Source of the DNA: Skeletonema tropicum
Taxonomy: Eukaryota > Bacillariophyta > Thalassiosirophyceae > Thalassiosirales > Thalassiosiraceae
Direction of reading: 5' to 3'
DNA length: 64,000 nt
Assembly: GCA_037178625.1 (NCBI GenBank)
Contig: CM074140.1
Location: 1,488,001 to 1,552,000 of the forward strand
Part shown: piece by piece, positions 51,310 to 61,812 of the stretch
Layout of the letters: each line of letters starts with the position of its first letter
How positions within the stretch are numbered: the first letter of the stretch is position 1
Made by a program: the position numbers and the translations under genes
The notes under the pieces: generated by a model
What the model saw: the letters and a program-made list of their open reading frames with translations, nothing else
The model's database searches: none
Told to the model about the DNA's origin: nothing

Positions 51310-52533
51310 CTATCTCAAACCAAACATCGCGCCGACAGCTTGGGAAGGATCAACATGATCCAACTTGTCCAAACCGTACTCTACGCGAGCCTTCTTCATA
51401 GCTTCCTGCATCGGCATCCCCCCAGCACGCAATTCTTTGAATCGTTTATTGAAAGTATTTGCATTATTTTGAGCTGGCGAAGATCTTGCAGGAGCAGGCG
51501 GCGCTTTTGCAGCTTTATTTGCTTGTGCTTGTTGCTTTGACAACTGTTCAGATGCGAATTTTTTCTTCTTTTCTCGCATGAAATATTTTTGACTCCTCTC
51601 ATACGCTGCTTGCCACATATGTTCCAACTTGCCACCTCTCAATCTCTGAAGGGTGTTCTTATCTTGTCCATCTAGGTAGTTTGTCGATTCCTCGTTGTCC
51701 AACGAAGAGTTCATTGTCATTGCCTTCCAAGGCTTGGGAGACGAGCTGTAATGCACAATGTAAAGTTTATCAATTCCATCATCCCAATACTGTGGTCTAT
51801 TTTGGTATGTGTAATGATACATGAGCCGTTGAGCATTATAACCAAATGAAAGTCGGGAATATGCTGGCCACGACGCGTGCCAATCAGGGTAGTAGTTGTT
51901 CAAAAATCCTGTATCCCCTCCATCATAGGATGTGCAATGATTTTTCTCATCATCAGAGCTGCATGGCAAGCGAGATATCATATCATCAAACACATCTTTT
52001 GATGGGCGAAGGACCATTACTCCAGCGTTGAACTTGTCAGGTGGGAATATGTCAGGTGCTGCAGCCAAGAGACCACGTCGTTTGTTCCCATGCGTTGTTG
52101 TTGTTTGGTCACCTTCTGATAAAGAGAGCAAATGGCTGATATCTTTTAGGACCAAGCAATCTGCATCAATGTAAAGTATCGTATCATAACCATCTAACTC
52201 AAACAAGCGGAGTTTCGTCCATCCACAATTTTCATCCCATTCTTTGACATGACTTGGTATGTTGTCACCTTCGCCGCCATCATTGCGAATTGGAATATGC
52301 TCAACCTCAATGATCCGAGTGCAGAAAAGACGAAGTCGATCAGTGACACTTGCGTCATTCTTCAGCTTGGAGCTAAGCAGAACTATGATTTCCGGTGGAT
52401 ACTCATCTTTGGCTGTAGGTGGTAAATTCGTGTTGATGGAGTGAAGCAGGCACTGGCAGCCTGGTAGAAAATCACGAGAGGAAATGAATGTGGCTATCGC
52501 CTTGGGGCGCGGAGGGTTGTTGAAGGAGGTCAT
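51310..52533 (-). CDS. GT8 (glycogenin-like) glycosyltransferase, 407 aa
   Basis: The first ATG is at 52533; the frame opens earlier only at a TTG. GT8 signatures are present: an N-terminal strand AIATFISSRDFLPGCQCLLHSI, the DxD metal site in TILYIDADCLVL, FNAGVMVLRPS, DTGFLNNYYPDW, and the C-terminal HYSSSPKPW. These retain UDP-sugar and Mn binding residues. The last 100 residues are Ala/Gln/Lys-rich. There is no signal peptide or transmembrane anchor, so a cytosolic glycogenin-like or nucleotide-sugar transferase role is possible; the acceptor is unknown. It shares a 350-bp promoter interval with the divergent SAMHD1-like gene. Confidence 0.87.
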   Translation of the reverse strand: MTSFNNPPRPKAIATFISSRDFLPGCQCLLHSINTNLPPTAKDEYPPEIIVLLSSKLKNDASVTDRLRLFCTRIIEVEHIPIRNDGGEGDNIPSHVKEWDENCGWTKLRLFELDGYDTILYIDADCLVLKDISHLLSLSEGDQTTTTHGNKRRGLLAAAPDIFPPDKFNAGVMVLRPSKDVFDDMISRLPCSSDDEKNHCTSYDGGDTGFLNNYYPDWHASWPAYSRLSFGYNAQRLMYHYTYQNRPQYWDDGIDKLYIVHYSSSPKPWKAMTMNSSLDNEESTNYLDGQDKNTLQRLRGGKLEHMWQAAYERSQKYFMREKKKKFASEQLSKQQAQANKAAKAPPAPARSSPAQNNANTFNKRFKELRAGGMPMQEAMKKARVEYGLDKLDHVDPSQAVGAMFGLR

Positions 52534-52883
52534 GGAGGTAGAAGACAATTATTATAACATCACAGAGTGGATATGAGTAGATCCACAGCAGAAACCAGAA
52601 ACGAAAGATGATCGATGTTAAGTAGTGTTCAGTTGGATCTTGGATCGGGGATCGGGAGGATTTTGGACCGGGGTATTGATTTTGAGATCCAGCGTTAGTA
52701 ATGAGGGCTTAATATTTCCATGTGGAGATTTGGCATTGGGAAAGTTAAAGTTGTTGTCTGACAAAAATCCTGGGGCTACAACTTCTTCTGTGATTTTTTG
52801 AGTGAGATCAAAGGGAGTATAATTTTTGCACCCAGCTCTCCTTCAAAATTCAAATACTCAGAAGACGAAGACACAGCAACGCA
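52534..52883. promoter_or_regulatory. Divergent promoter interval of GT8 and SAMHD1-like genes
   Basis: This 350-bp interval contains GATCTTGGATCGGGGATCGGGAGG repeats near 52638. No TATA box is clear. It presumably drives both genes. Confidence 0.4.
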
Positions 52884-54962
52884 ATGGAACGATCTCCTCC
52901 CCAGGACGACCGAGCAGTGGCGGCGGCGGCAGCTGCGTCCTCTTCACTTTTCTCTCCATCACCGAGCAGGAGCAATGGCCACATTTACCACCTCCGCGGG
53001 ACGCCTCGCTCTAGACCTCGTCGGCGCCACGGCTACGAAGTCTACCCAATGAAAACCGAAACACGGAAATGCAACGATGAAGTCCACGGCGAGGTAACGA
53101 TCCCTCCAGCCGTCCAAGTAGTGCTTGATTCTCCAGCAGTCCAGCGCCTTGCCAATCTCAAGCAGCTGGGGTGCGCATTCAATACATATCCTTCGTGTTC
53201 GCATACAAGAAAAGAACACTCACTTGGCGTCATGGAAACGGCTAGTAACATCATTTCGACGAGTAATATTGGCAAGCAGCAACAGTTGAATATTACTGAA
53301 ATGGATATTCTGTGTCTACGCATTGCCGGCTTGACCCATGATCTGGGGCATGGTCCATTCAGTCATGTCTATGAGACGTTCCTCAAAGAATGCTACAAGC
53401 AGGAGAAGGAAAATCCAGAATTGTATTCCGAACGAAATGCAAAGTTTACGGAAGAATTTGGAATGGATCTGCCAGACTTGCCTCCTTTCTATGAGCATGA
53501 AAAAACTTCTCTAATGATGGTGGATGATTTACTTGCCACGAATGGGTTAGAAATAGATTGGGACGCGTTAGACGAGCCACTGAAGCAAGTGGGAAATGGG
53601 ATCGACTGTGAAACCTTTGGCGTCATACGCAAGAACAAGAATGAACCAGGGGAAACTACGGTGGATTATTTTACTTCACGAGATTGGATATTTATCAAGG
53701 AATGCATATACGGTAAGCCACTTGTTTATCCGGACGCACCAGAGGCACAGAACGCATTTGTCGGTAGGGGAAAGGAAAAAGAGTTTCTCTATGATATCAT
53801 CAGTAACCGCCATAGTGGGTTGGATGTCGACAGATACGACTATTATGCCAGAGATGGACTTTCTGCCATGGGAAAGAAGGATACCTACAATGTGTTACTA
53901 AGAACCGCAGTTGTGGCTAGGGGGCTTTGCCCTAATCGCGATACATGCTTCGACTGCAAAGATAAACCACAGGACGAAGAGGCTAGACACTTGATGATTT
54001 GTTATCCAGTGAAGCATGTATCAGAAGCTATGAGTTTTTTTGAGACAAGAATCAACAACCATGACAAAATTTATACACACAAAAAGACCAAAGCTGCAGA
54101 GTTGCTGATGGTTGATTTGATGGTAGAGGCGGATCGGCATTTTTCCATGCTTTTCTCGACTCAGCATAAAGACCCAGATACCTTCCCTACGCATTCTAGA
54201 TTTGTTGACTTTGAATATCCTAAACTGCCTCTTTCGAGGGCATGGATGTACCCGCGACTATTTTTACGAGCCGATGACAGCATTGTTGGAGTTATTGAAG
54301 ATAAAGTTCTTGAGAGCAGCGACGAATGCCTTGTCCTTCTGAAGAAGATCCTGCATCATCTTCGAAGGCACGAGTTCTACAAATGTGTAGGAGAAGTGGA
54401 AATTGACGAAATTGGTGGAGATACTTTGTTTGACATGGACGAGGATGAAATCAAGAAGGAAATGGTTACTATTTTATTGGAGACAGAAGGGAATCGTATC
54501 GCCAGAACAAACGCAACGTATGAGCTTGGAGACGAAGAGCATGTCACCTTGGATACCAATGATATCATTGTAGAAAAAAGAGAACTGCACTATGGCAGCA
54601 AGGAGAAGAACCCAGTCCTTCAAATGAACTTTTTGGAAAAGAAGCACTTTGAAGATATCGATTTGCTGCCCATTGAGAAGCTGCCATTGGCAGGCCCACC
54701 AGAAAAACTGCCTCTCAACAAACCCGAACATTTCATCAAGCGAACTATTCGCTTCTTCTCTCGTGATCGCGAGAAGAATGAACTTCTAGGCCATGCCTTC
54801 CAAAACTGGAAGATCGCAAAAGAGGAAGGATACAATGAGCTGAAAATGTGCTTCGAAGAAATTGACGATGAATGCGAGTCTCAGTCTCAGTCTAATCCTG
54901 CATTGCTTACACAAGAAAGCGCGTCCTATTCTGCTGTAAAACGAAGGAAATTGGATTTCTGA
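52884..54962 (+). CDS. SAMHD1-like HD-domain dNTP triphosphohydrolase, 692 aa
   Basis: SAMHD1-family enzymes hydrolyse dNTPs to deoxynucleoside and triphosphate. The HD metal-binding set is intact: RKEHSLGV (His112), THDLGHGPFSH (His152/Asp153) and GLDVDRYDYYARD (Asp near 318). Other family blocks are SPAVQRLANLKQLG, YDIISNRHSGLDVDR and, in the C-terminal lobe, RHEFYKCVGE and HYGSKEKNPV. The N-terminus (1-65) is Ala/Ser/Arg-rich without a SAM domain. An insertion at about 350-375 carries four Cys (LCPNRDTCFDCKD), absent from typical members as far as I recall. Likely role: control of dNTP pools in the nucleus or cytosol. Confidence 0.92.
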   Translation: MERSPPQDDRAVAAAAAASSSLFSPSPSRSNGHIYHLRGTPRSRPRRRHGYEVYPMKTETRKCNDEVHGEVTIPPAVQVVLDSPAVQRLANLKQLGCAFNTYPSCSHTRKEHSLGVMETASNIISTSNIGKQQQLNITEMDILCLRIAGLTHDLGHGPFSHVYETFLKECYKQEKENPELYSERNAKFTEEFGMDLPDLPPFYEHEKTSLMMVDDLLATNGLEIDWDALDEPLKQVGNGIDCETFGVIRKNKNEPGETTVDYFTSRDWIFIKECIYGKPLVYPDAPEAQNAFVGRGKEKEFLYDIISNRHSGLDVDRYDYYARDGLSAMGKKDTYNVLLRTAVVARGLCPNRDTCFDCKDKPQDEEARHLMICYPVKHVSEAMSFFETRINNHDKIYTHKKTKAAELLMVDLMVEADRHFSMLFSTQHKDPDTFPTHSRFVDFEYPKLPLSRAWMYPRLFLRADDSIVGVIEDKVLESSDECLVLLKKILHHLRRHEFYKCVGEVEIDEIGGDTLFDMDEDEIKKEMVTILLETEGNRIARTNATYELGDEEHVTLDTNDIIVEKRELHYGSKEKNPVLQMNFLEKKHFEDIDLLPIEKLPLAGPPEKLPLNKPEHFIKRTIRFFSRDREKNELLGHAFQNWKIAKEEGYNELKMCFEEIDDECESQSQSNPALLTQESASYSAVKRRKLDF

Positions 54963-55002
54963 TAGTTACAGCAATGCGTTATATACAGTTAATACATTGA
55001 AG

Positions 55003-56112
55003 CTATAGCTTAGAGCACAATAATTTCGGATGTCTTATTTGGTCTAGACAAAATCCAATAACCGGCTCTACCATCTTAGGATGAACTACAAAATCATGTG
55101 TCAGCTCTTCAATATAAACGCACTGTATGTTGTGGATTATTGCCTTGCTTTTCATTTGTTCCAAATTTTGCATGTGATGCAAAGGAGCCCATTGATCTTG
55201 ATGATGCCCTCCACAAAATAGAATTGATGTTGGGCATGCCTTACCGATCAGTCGGAATGCTACGTCGTTGGGTAATTCAGGTAGTTCTCGAATCTCTTCA
55301 AAACCAAGAATTAAATGGTTCCTGATCATCCTAGGATGAGTGCATACATCTAGAGTAATTTCTCTTCCCTTGTCGCAGTCTAGTCCAACCACTTTGTTAA
55401 GGTAAATATCAATCAATTTCCGCGGGAGCATAGATAGTGCCCAAACACTATTACTTAGCAAGGGTATTGTATATTCATACGAATGTGCCAATTTTGATAA
55501 CACCCGTTTCTGTAAGGGTGGTGGATCGAAGCGAATAAACGGCATCAAGTGAAGAATATGCTGTGTTTGCTGAAGAAGTGCTGGCCGACGCAGCAACATA
55601 TGTTGTACGAGGTATGCGCCAAATGAATGTGAGATAAAGATCAATCTCGGCAGCTCTTCTGTAGACTGAGATGATGATTTGAATTCTGCCTTCCACTCCT
55701 CAATCACTTCATCTATCCAACTCAATTTATGTTTGATTTGCCCCTCCATTGTCCAAGATACACTCATTTTTGCCGATAATACTGCATCTTGGTGTCCTTT
55801 TCCACTGACAAAACTTTGTTTGTGCTCATCTACTGAGCCAATCACGTCGTCACCGGCACCATGCCCGGCATAGCTAATCCCTCTTAGTGCATATCCGACG
55901 CCCAGCTGTTCCACAATCTTGAACAAAGTGTCAGTGTACCATTCAATGAGGCCCGGGTTACCAGGGATAAATAACAAAATTATATTCGGCTTGCATTTAC
56001 TATTATCGTCTCCTCTGTAGAAATCAATTGATATTGAATTGGTGGGCCAACCATTGATGGTTTTTCGACGAGAAACAACTCTAACTTCTGATGCTGGCAA
56101 TACTTCTCCCAT
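55003..56112 (-). CDS. LDAH: LDAH-like alpha/beta hydrolase, 369 aa
   Basis: The lipid-droplet-associated hydrolase family (DUF2305) is indicated by the LLFIPGNPGLIEWY strand-loop, the nucleophile elbow FISHSFGAYL (catalytic Ser), FCGGHHQDQWAP (catalytic Asp region) and ELTHDFVVHP (catalytic His). Length matches the family. Animal LDAH is linked to sterol ester handling on lipid droplets; here the substrate is unknown. Its stop lies 40 bp from that of the SAMHD1-like gene, a convergent pair. Confidence 0.88.
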   Translation of the reverse strand: MGEVLPASEVRVVSRRKTINGWPTNSISIDFYRGDDNSKCKPNIILLFIPGNPGLIEWYTDTLFKIVEQLGVGYALRGISYAGHGAGDDVIGSVDEHKQSFVSGKGHQDAVLSAKMSVSWTMEGQIKHKLSWIDEVIEEWKAEFKSSSQSTEELPRLIFISHSFGAYLVQHMLLRRPALLQQTQHILHLMPFIRFDPPPLQKRVLSKLAHSYEYTIPLLSNSVWALSMLPRKLIDIYLNKVVGLDCDKGREITLDVCTHPRMIRNHLILGFEEIRELPELPNDVAFRLIGKACPTSILFCGGHHQDQWAPLHHMQNLEQMKSKAIIHNIQCVYIEELTHDFVVHPKMVEPVIGFCLDQIRHPKLLCSKL

Positions 56113-56965
56113 CGTTATATTCTCGCAGGAACCTTTTATCTTCTAATGAACAAGATGCATCATGAATGGGAACTGCTTTCTTAGTCGCAGGGTTCGTCGC
56201 GGGAAGAACGCACGAGGCAATAAGTAGTGAAGTACGTATATATATCGTATTGATGATACGTCATGCAGATCCAAGATCCAAGATCCTGAGTAAGAGTAAA
56301 GAGTACATAGCTACATATATAGCTAGGTCATCATCCGACCCATCAAAACATCCACGATTAAGAATTTACAGACACTATGCCTGTCGAATATGTAAATGCA
56401 CGTAGGAATTATTATAGATGACCAATCAAGGCCTGCCAATTCCAGGAGAACTAGAGTACCTTATCGTACAAACGATGCAGAGACTTCTTTGGATCTCGCA
56501 TAGGACAAAATCGAATACTGTCCATCATGTCATCCTAACTTCAAACCGGCAATTAAATATCAAGTTACTTAGATTTTCGTAAATAAAAACTGCACAGGAA
56601 TAGGAGATGGGCCTTGATTTACCCTGAGATATGGGCATTTTTCAACTTACGTACTCTTATGTCTGCATGCACTGTGCACTCTGAGAGATTTATTTCATCT
56701 CTTCATCGTTGTTTCTCACTCCTGCTCATCAGGCTATTTATCTTGCCATAGCTGCCAGCAAATCCTCCATTTTGCTTTCAAATCATACAAGTTGCACTAA
56801 TACTCTATGCAAAGCAACCATGGCCGCTTTTTCAAGCAACTATTTGCGTTGGTGAGATTTGTTTGATGTTGCTAGGTTTGATACAATTTGTGATGCTGCT
56901 TGATAATAGACGGCTGATTTTGCATTCTATCTTTGAATCTCTTCTCACTTTCAATCACTCACAGG
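56113..56965. other. Divergent intergenic region
   Basis: This 850-bp AT-rich region separates the LDAH-like and peroxiredoxin genes. I see no ORF worth calling, no RNA gene and no repeat. Confidence 0.5.
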
Positions 56966-58278
56966 ATGAGCCCTACCATCGGAGATACTGTGAGTAGAAA
57001 CATGAGTGCTACTGCTATGTTATATTGTTGTTGGGCTAACTCACTGTCCATGTTGATCCTTCAGTTTCCAGATCTTCAGGGCGAAACACAACACACGGAT
57101 GCGTTTAGCCTATATGAATATCTCGGTGACAAATCTTGGGGTATAGTCTTCATGCACCCGGGAGATTTTACGCCAATTTGTACGACAGAGCTCGGTGCGG
57201 CCCAGAGCCTAAAGGCAGAGTTTTACACCCGCAATACAAAACTTTGTGGATTCAGCTGCAATACTGCAAGCAGTCACAGAGCGTGGGTCGCTGATATTGA
57301 GGCTGCGACGGGGCAGCAACTTGACTTTCCGTTATTTTGCGATCCTGATAGAAAACATGCAATTGAACTGGGTGTGTTTGATCCTCAGCTGAAGGATGAC
57401 GTAGGCCTACCTCAAACAGCACGATCTGTTTTCATCCTCAATCCAGACAAGACTATTGCCTTGACCATGACTTATCCTTCCTCCGTTGGAAGGAATTTTG
57501 ACGAAATCTTGCGCGTCCTTGATGCCCTACAGAGAGCAGCGAACTTTGGAGTGCACACTCCAGCAAATTGGCAGCCAAGTGACAAGACGATTGTTCCATA
57601 CCATATGAATGACGAACAGGCAGAAGAAAAGTTTGGGAAGGTAAATGCTTGCTGTTACTGCCCAATCTTGCAGCCCTATTTATATTTGCTAATGTTTCTC
57701 CATTTCTTCTTACGTTACAGACTGGTTTTGTAGTTGCCGACTTGCCAAGCGAACGTGGAAAAGACACCGAGAGGCATTACCTGAGGTACACAGATGACCC
57801 AATACTCACTGATACTGAACGAAAGCAGTCAATGAAGCTGGCATCGAGAATAGGGAGAATCAAGTCTTGGAAGCCACCAAAGAGTTTTCTGCCAGTTGCA
57901 GGATCCATATCGTTCTCCAAAATTAGAAGACGAAGGGGCACTAGTGGTGGCAAGAGTAAGTTTACCCCAGTCAATATAATTGGCTCTGCTGAGGAAGACT
58001 TAGACATTGAAAAGAATGAATGCAAGATTGAATACAAATTGGAGTCGAAACAAAATGCCAGCCCTTGCGATTGCGGCAAACAAAAGCCATGGAAACATTT
58101 CCTAAAAGTAGGAATGTCCGCTCTGAAATTAGAAATTGATGAACATCAAGGTACAGATCGTCACAGTCCTACGGAATCGGAGTCAGAGAGAGACGATTCT
58201 CAAAGTTCAAAGCAACAAGATCCTGCTCTAGCAAGGAGATTTAGTTGCAACTCGGCTGGAAGTGAAGTCGTTTGGTAA
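56966..58278 (+). CDS. 1-Cys (Prx6-type) peroxiredoxin with long C-terminal extension, 385 aa
   Basis: Exons are 56966-56989, 57065-57640 and 57721-58278; the introns (75 and 80 bp) are GT-AG. The first exon encodes only MSPTIGDT. The peroxidatic Cys is residue 47 in HPGDFTPICTTELG, the same position as in animal Prx6; the LPQTARSVFILNPDK and HTPANWQPSDK blocks follow. The normal family end is near HYLRYTDDP (about residue 220). About 165 further residues follow: basic (KIRRRRGTSGGKSK), a Cys cluster (SPCDCGKQ), and a Ser/Glu-rich tail. The enzyme reduces peroxides with one catalytic Cys; the tail may act in localisation or regulation. No signal peptide is present. Confidence 0.88.
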
Positions 58279-58579
58279 TCGATACTGCCGTGATTAGCAG
58301 ATAGGGTGTAAGGAGCAATGTGTCTTGTATCCAGTAATTCTATACGTAATGCTTGCAACACAATCAGAAATACCTAGTATCGTGTCGATATTCTTCTCAG
58401 TGGCGTGGAGACAAAGCAATCTTACTTGTGGTACGCTGTAATTTTACATCAGGCTGATTTAATCTTGGACTGGCTGAATGAGCTTGGCTGGCGGGGATGG
58501 TACATACGTAAGAGGGATATCTATTTATCATACTAGTACTATCTCTACCTAACATTCTTTCACTCACCATTCATCATTC
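58279..58579. other. 3' flank of the peroxiredoxin gene
   Basis: AT-rich DNA without an ORF or repeat that I can support. Confidence 0.4.
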
Positions 58580-58779
58580 CACGACGGTTCACCGCGACGG
58601 TTAGCAACTTTTAAAAAAATCCCAAAAATCCCAAACTGTGACATAACCAATAACGAAATGCGCTGATAGCGTGTCTTTAAATGTGCCGTTATACTATTCT
58701 GTTTCAGAAGTGGAGAAATAACAAGCGCGTGCGCGCGGGAGACGCTAAACGCGAATTCACGCGTAGCTGAACCGTCGTG
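58580..58779. mobile_element. Possible short TIR element, 200 bp
   Basis: CACGACGGTTCA at 58580 and TGAACCGTCGTG at 58768 are perfect 12-bp inverted repeats. Just outside both lie CACTCACCATTCAYCAT-like direct repeats. It is noncoding inside. This could be a small MITE or chance; no target duplication is certain. Confidence 0.4.
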
Positions 58780-58910
58780 ATTCATCACTCATCACTCACC
58801 ATTCACCATGCCTGCCGCTCTATCATACATACCAGAGGAAATTAGGTCAATGTTGCCTGCCGCTCTAAGTAGCTTGATGTTTTGGCTACAGCTACTACCA
58901 CAATAGTAAT

Positions 58911-59345
58911 ATGTCCAATAATAGTGAACTCGCGAAAAACGTAAACAGATACTTTTCTGACGTGGCAACTTCTTTTCTCAAATTTAGTTGCTTTGGGGCT
59001 GTTTGGGGCTGTTTTAATCCGATCCCGGTGGCAGGGAGCAAACATGCATTAATGATTGCCAAGACAGGGAAATTTGTACCCCTCCCTCCGTTTTCTTCAC
59101 TGACATCTATCGGCTACTACGCTGGCGTTGTTGGATGCGTTGCTGGAGTGCAAAGGTTTATATGTGGTGGAATAGCTGTAGCTCGGGGCGGCAGACATGA
59201 CGTCTTCAATGAAATAGCTGGAGTGGGAGGGGTGTACATTTATATGCGAACAATTCTATCATCCGACAAACGCGTCATATGGAGCAACCGTTTCGTTGCC
59301 GGAGCTCTTGTAGGGTCTGTGGCGTATGCAAATCTTGCCCCATGA
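58911..59345 (+). CDS. Tim17/NDUFA11-like small membrane protein, 144 aa
   Basis: It starts at ATG. Three or four glycine-rich hydrophobic segments are present, with GYYAGVVGCVAGVQRFICGGIAVARGGRHDVFNEIAGVGG, which resembles the Tim17/22/23 and complex I B14.7 (NDUFA11) pattern of a G-rich helix, Arg and Asp/Asn before a second G-rich helix. If correct, it sits in the mitochondrial inner membrane. The assignment rests on the pattern alone. Confidence 0.55.
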   Translation: MSNNSELAKNVNRYFSDVATSFLKFSCFGAVWGCFNPIPVAGSKHALMIAKTGKFVPLPPFSSLTSIGYYAGVVGCVAGVQRFICGGIAVARGGRHDVFNEIAGVGGVYIYMRTILSSDKRVIWSNRFVAGALVGSVAYANLAP

Positions 59346-60514
59346 GTATTGAAAATGATTGAGTTGCAAATAACAAATAATACATTGCTATCGCAGCGAT
59401 AAGGATATACCATCACAAACAAACAGAATTTGGGCAGAGGTTGAATGAACAATGGTTTCCTTTCTGAAGGTACAATACTTTTTCACACATATGCTCCAGT
59501 TGTGCTTGCGATACTGCAGCTGCTATGACATGCTGTCGCTGCTGTCCTAATGCAATTGTGACGCGGAGTTAGGCACTAGATGATCGTTTGGGATTTGACA
59601 TTGAAGAACTACCGGAGGGAGTAGTCGTCTGAGAGACACCCACAACCAAGGGTAAATAAAGCAAGCAAAATAAGGTTAACAATTGACAAAGCAAAAGGAC
59701 TCACAAATATTTCTGGAATGCGAGTCGAGCAGATGCATTAGTATGCAGGATTGCGATTGACACAACGAGCAAATACAATGTTTCCAGTCCAATGATATAT
59801 TATGACAGCTATGCTCAATGCTCACTGTAATTGCACAAATAAAGGTGACCTCTATCCGTCTCTGAAATACTGACGACGCAGCGCACATGTTGGTTGGACA
59901 TGATTTCGCCCCTTGAGGGCCGGCTAATCAGACGTACAATACTTTAAAATTTTTGTTATTTATTGGTACTAACTCCCTCTGTCCTCTGTCCCACAAGAGA
60001 CGGTTGGTTTCTTTTTCCTCGCAACATATATATATTTTTTGTACAAGTTGACGGGCCAACGGGCGTAGTCCCTTCTGTATCCTAACAATTGGGTATTTTT
60101 TACTGTGTATATCATCAATTTACTCCGTAAATAACCAATTTGAGCATTGAATTTTACTTTTGTAGGGCACAACCCCTTTATAAAAATGTCCCCCCGCGTC
60201 AAATTCCTGACACTCGTGTCAAAACTACCGATGCGATCAGAACGCTTCCTTTGAACATCAACAACTGCAACAGCCGATTAGTAGTACAACTTATCGGCAT
60301 CCTCCCATTGCATTCTAATCTTCCATGGTCGTAAGTTCCCTGCACGAATGGTTTGCATGAAGGGTTCTCGATGTGTATATATTGAACGATTCCTACTCAA
60401 CTTTCCCCTCTGCTTGCTGCATGTTATCTATCACCAATAGACAGAAAAACATCCTACTTGAAGTTCATTCAGCTACCAAAGAACAAATACGCCAATAAGC
60501 ATTATTGTCTAACT
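59346..60514. other. Intergenic region with dispersed-repeat fragment
   Basis: This is AT-rich, about 1.2 kb. The stretch 59905-59960 (TTTCGCCCCTTGAGGGCC...CAGACGTAC...AAATTTTTGTTAT) resembles 16648-16700 in the central spacer. No gene is supported. Confidence 0.5.
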
Positions 60515-61649
60515 ATGCTTTCGAACTACTGCCGCCCAGCGAGTAGACCCCCTCAGCTCTCTGATGGTGACCATGGGCAAGAAATTGACGATCATCCCTT
60601 GACTCCAACAGAGATGCCAGCTGCCGATCCAGTACTTGAAGAGGAGACGCCAGCTGAAGTTGCCATGCTTCTCACTTCTATCCGCGACATCTCAAATAAA
60701 GAAATCAAAGAAGACCCGCCTATCATTTCAGCGCTGGCAGTCCTTTGCTTTCCCGATCTTAACTGTGGTGATGCTGATGCTGATGCTGAGCCTGTTCAAG
60801 AAAGTCATCCACTCAAGCGCCCGACCGATTCTACGCCAGTGTTCGTGCAACATGATCGCAAGAAGACCCGATCTATCTCTATGGACTCTCCCGAAATACA
60901 CTCAGTCGACGACGAAGATAGTACACCATTGCTCCAATGGCGCAACATCAGAGGCGAATCGACCTCACCTCCTCATGGGTACAGCATTCACTCTACACCT
61001 CCTCCTTCTCCTCGCAAAAGAAGCTCTCGTCGAATTCATCTAATGCCAAAGAGCAATCGTCCCCGTGCTGTATCATGTGCCGAGACAAAAGATCATACCT
61101 TGCTTGAAGGAACAAAGAACGAGTCTGGATCTAATAAGAAACTCAAGCTGATCAAAAGGACGAAGTTTTCATGGAAGAATTACCCTGAAGTGAGTTACTA
61201 AGAATGATAAAGGCCTCTGTTTGCAATGCTTTTTTGACGTGTGCTGTGAATGCAGTTCTAGCGTTCGTGCCTCCTTCATTTTGGTATCAGCTCACATGAT
61301 GTGCTCATTTTAATATTGTTAGCTCGAGGAGTTTCTCATTGCCAACAGAGAAGAATACCTTCGCCACTCTACTCTCAACTACACCATGCAACAAAAGAAG
61401 TACAACAACAAGCTCACCGAGCGCATGATCCAACTTGCTGCCGAGACTGGCTACGCCTTTGATGAGACCGACTTCTCTTTTGTCACAGTTCGAGACCGCA
61501 TTCGTTGCTACTACAAGAGCTATGTACAGAGTATGAAGAAAAGAGGAGTTGTCATTGGCTATGCCGCAAGAAAGCTTGGCTTGGTAACAACGGAAGAGCT
61601 CGAGGAGAGTGCACATACGTCGGGTAAGATTTTTGTTCCAACTCACTGA
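60515..61649 (+). CDS. Unassigned two-exon protein, 333 aa
   Basis: The start is the first ATG (60515). The intron 61190-61322 (133 bp, GTGAGT...TTGTTAG) joins KNYPE to LEEFLIANREEYL in frame. The N-terminal 220 residues are hydrophilic, with Pro/Ser and acidic runs and a basic end (SPRKRSSRRIHLMPKS). The exon 2 part is a compact conserved-looking module (EEFLIANREEYLRHSTLNYT, RDRIRCYYKSYVQSMKKRG, GYAARKLGL). I do not recognise the family; the predicted helices with many Arg/Lys/Tyr may bind nucleic acid, but this is a guess. Confidence 0.65.
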
Positions 61650-61812
61650 GAAGACTCATGTATCGTAGGGAATCATTCTCGATGAAGTTGTGTTGCCTTG
61701 TATCTATCTTTGAACCTGTTTATTTGCTGAAATTGTAAGATAATAGTATCATAGAGCTAATGCTACATTTCATCTCAGTACTTAGTTTACATCACGTCAA
61801 GGAGATAGAAGA

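Noticed and set aside
59965..59985. Stowaway-type MITE start (ACTCCCTCTGTCC)
   Set aside because: No matching inverted end was found downstream and no TA duplication could be placed.
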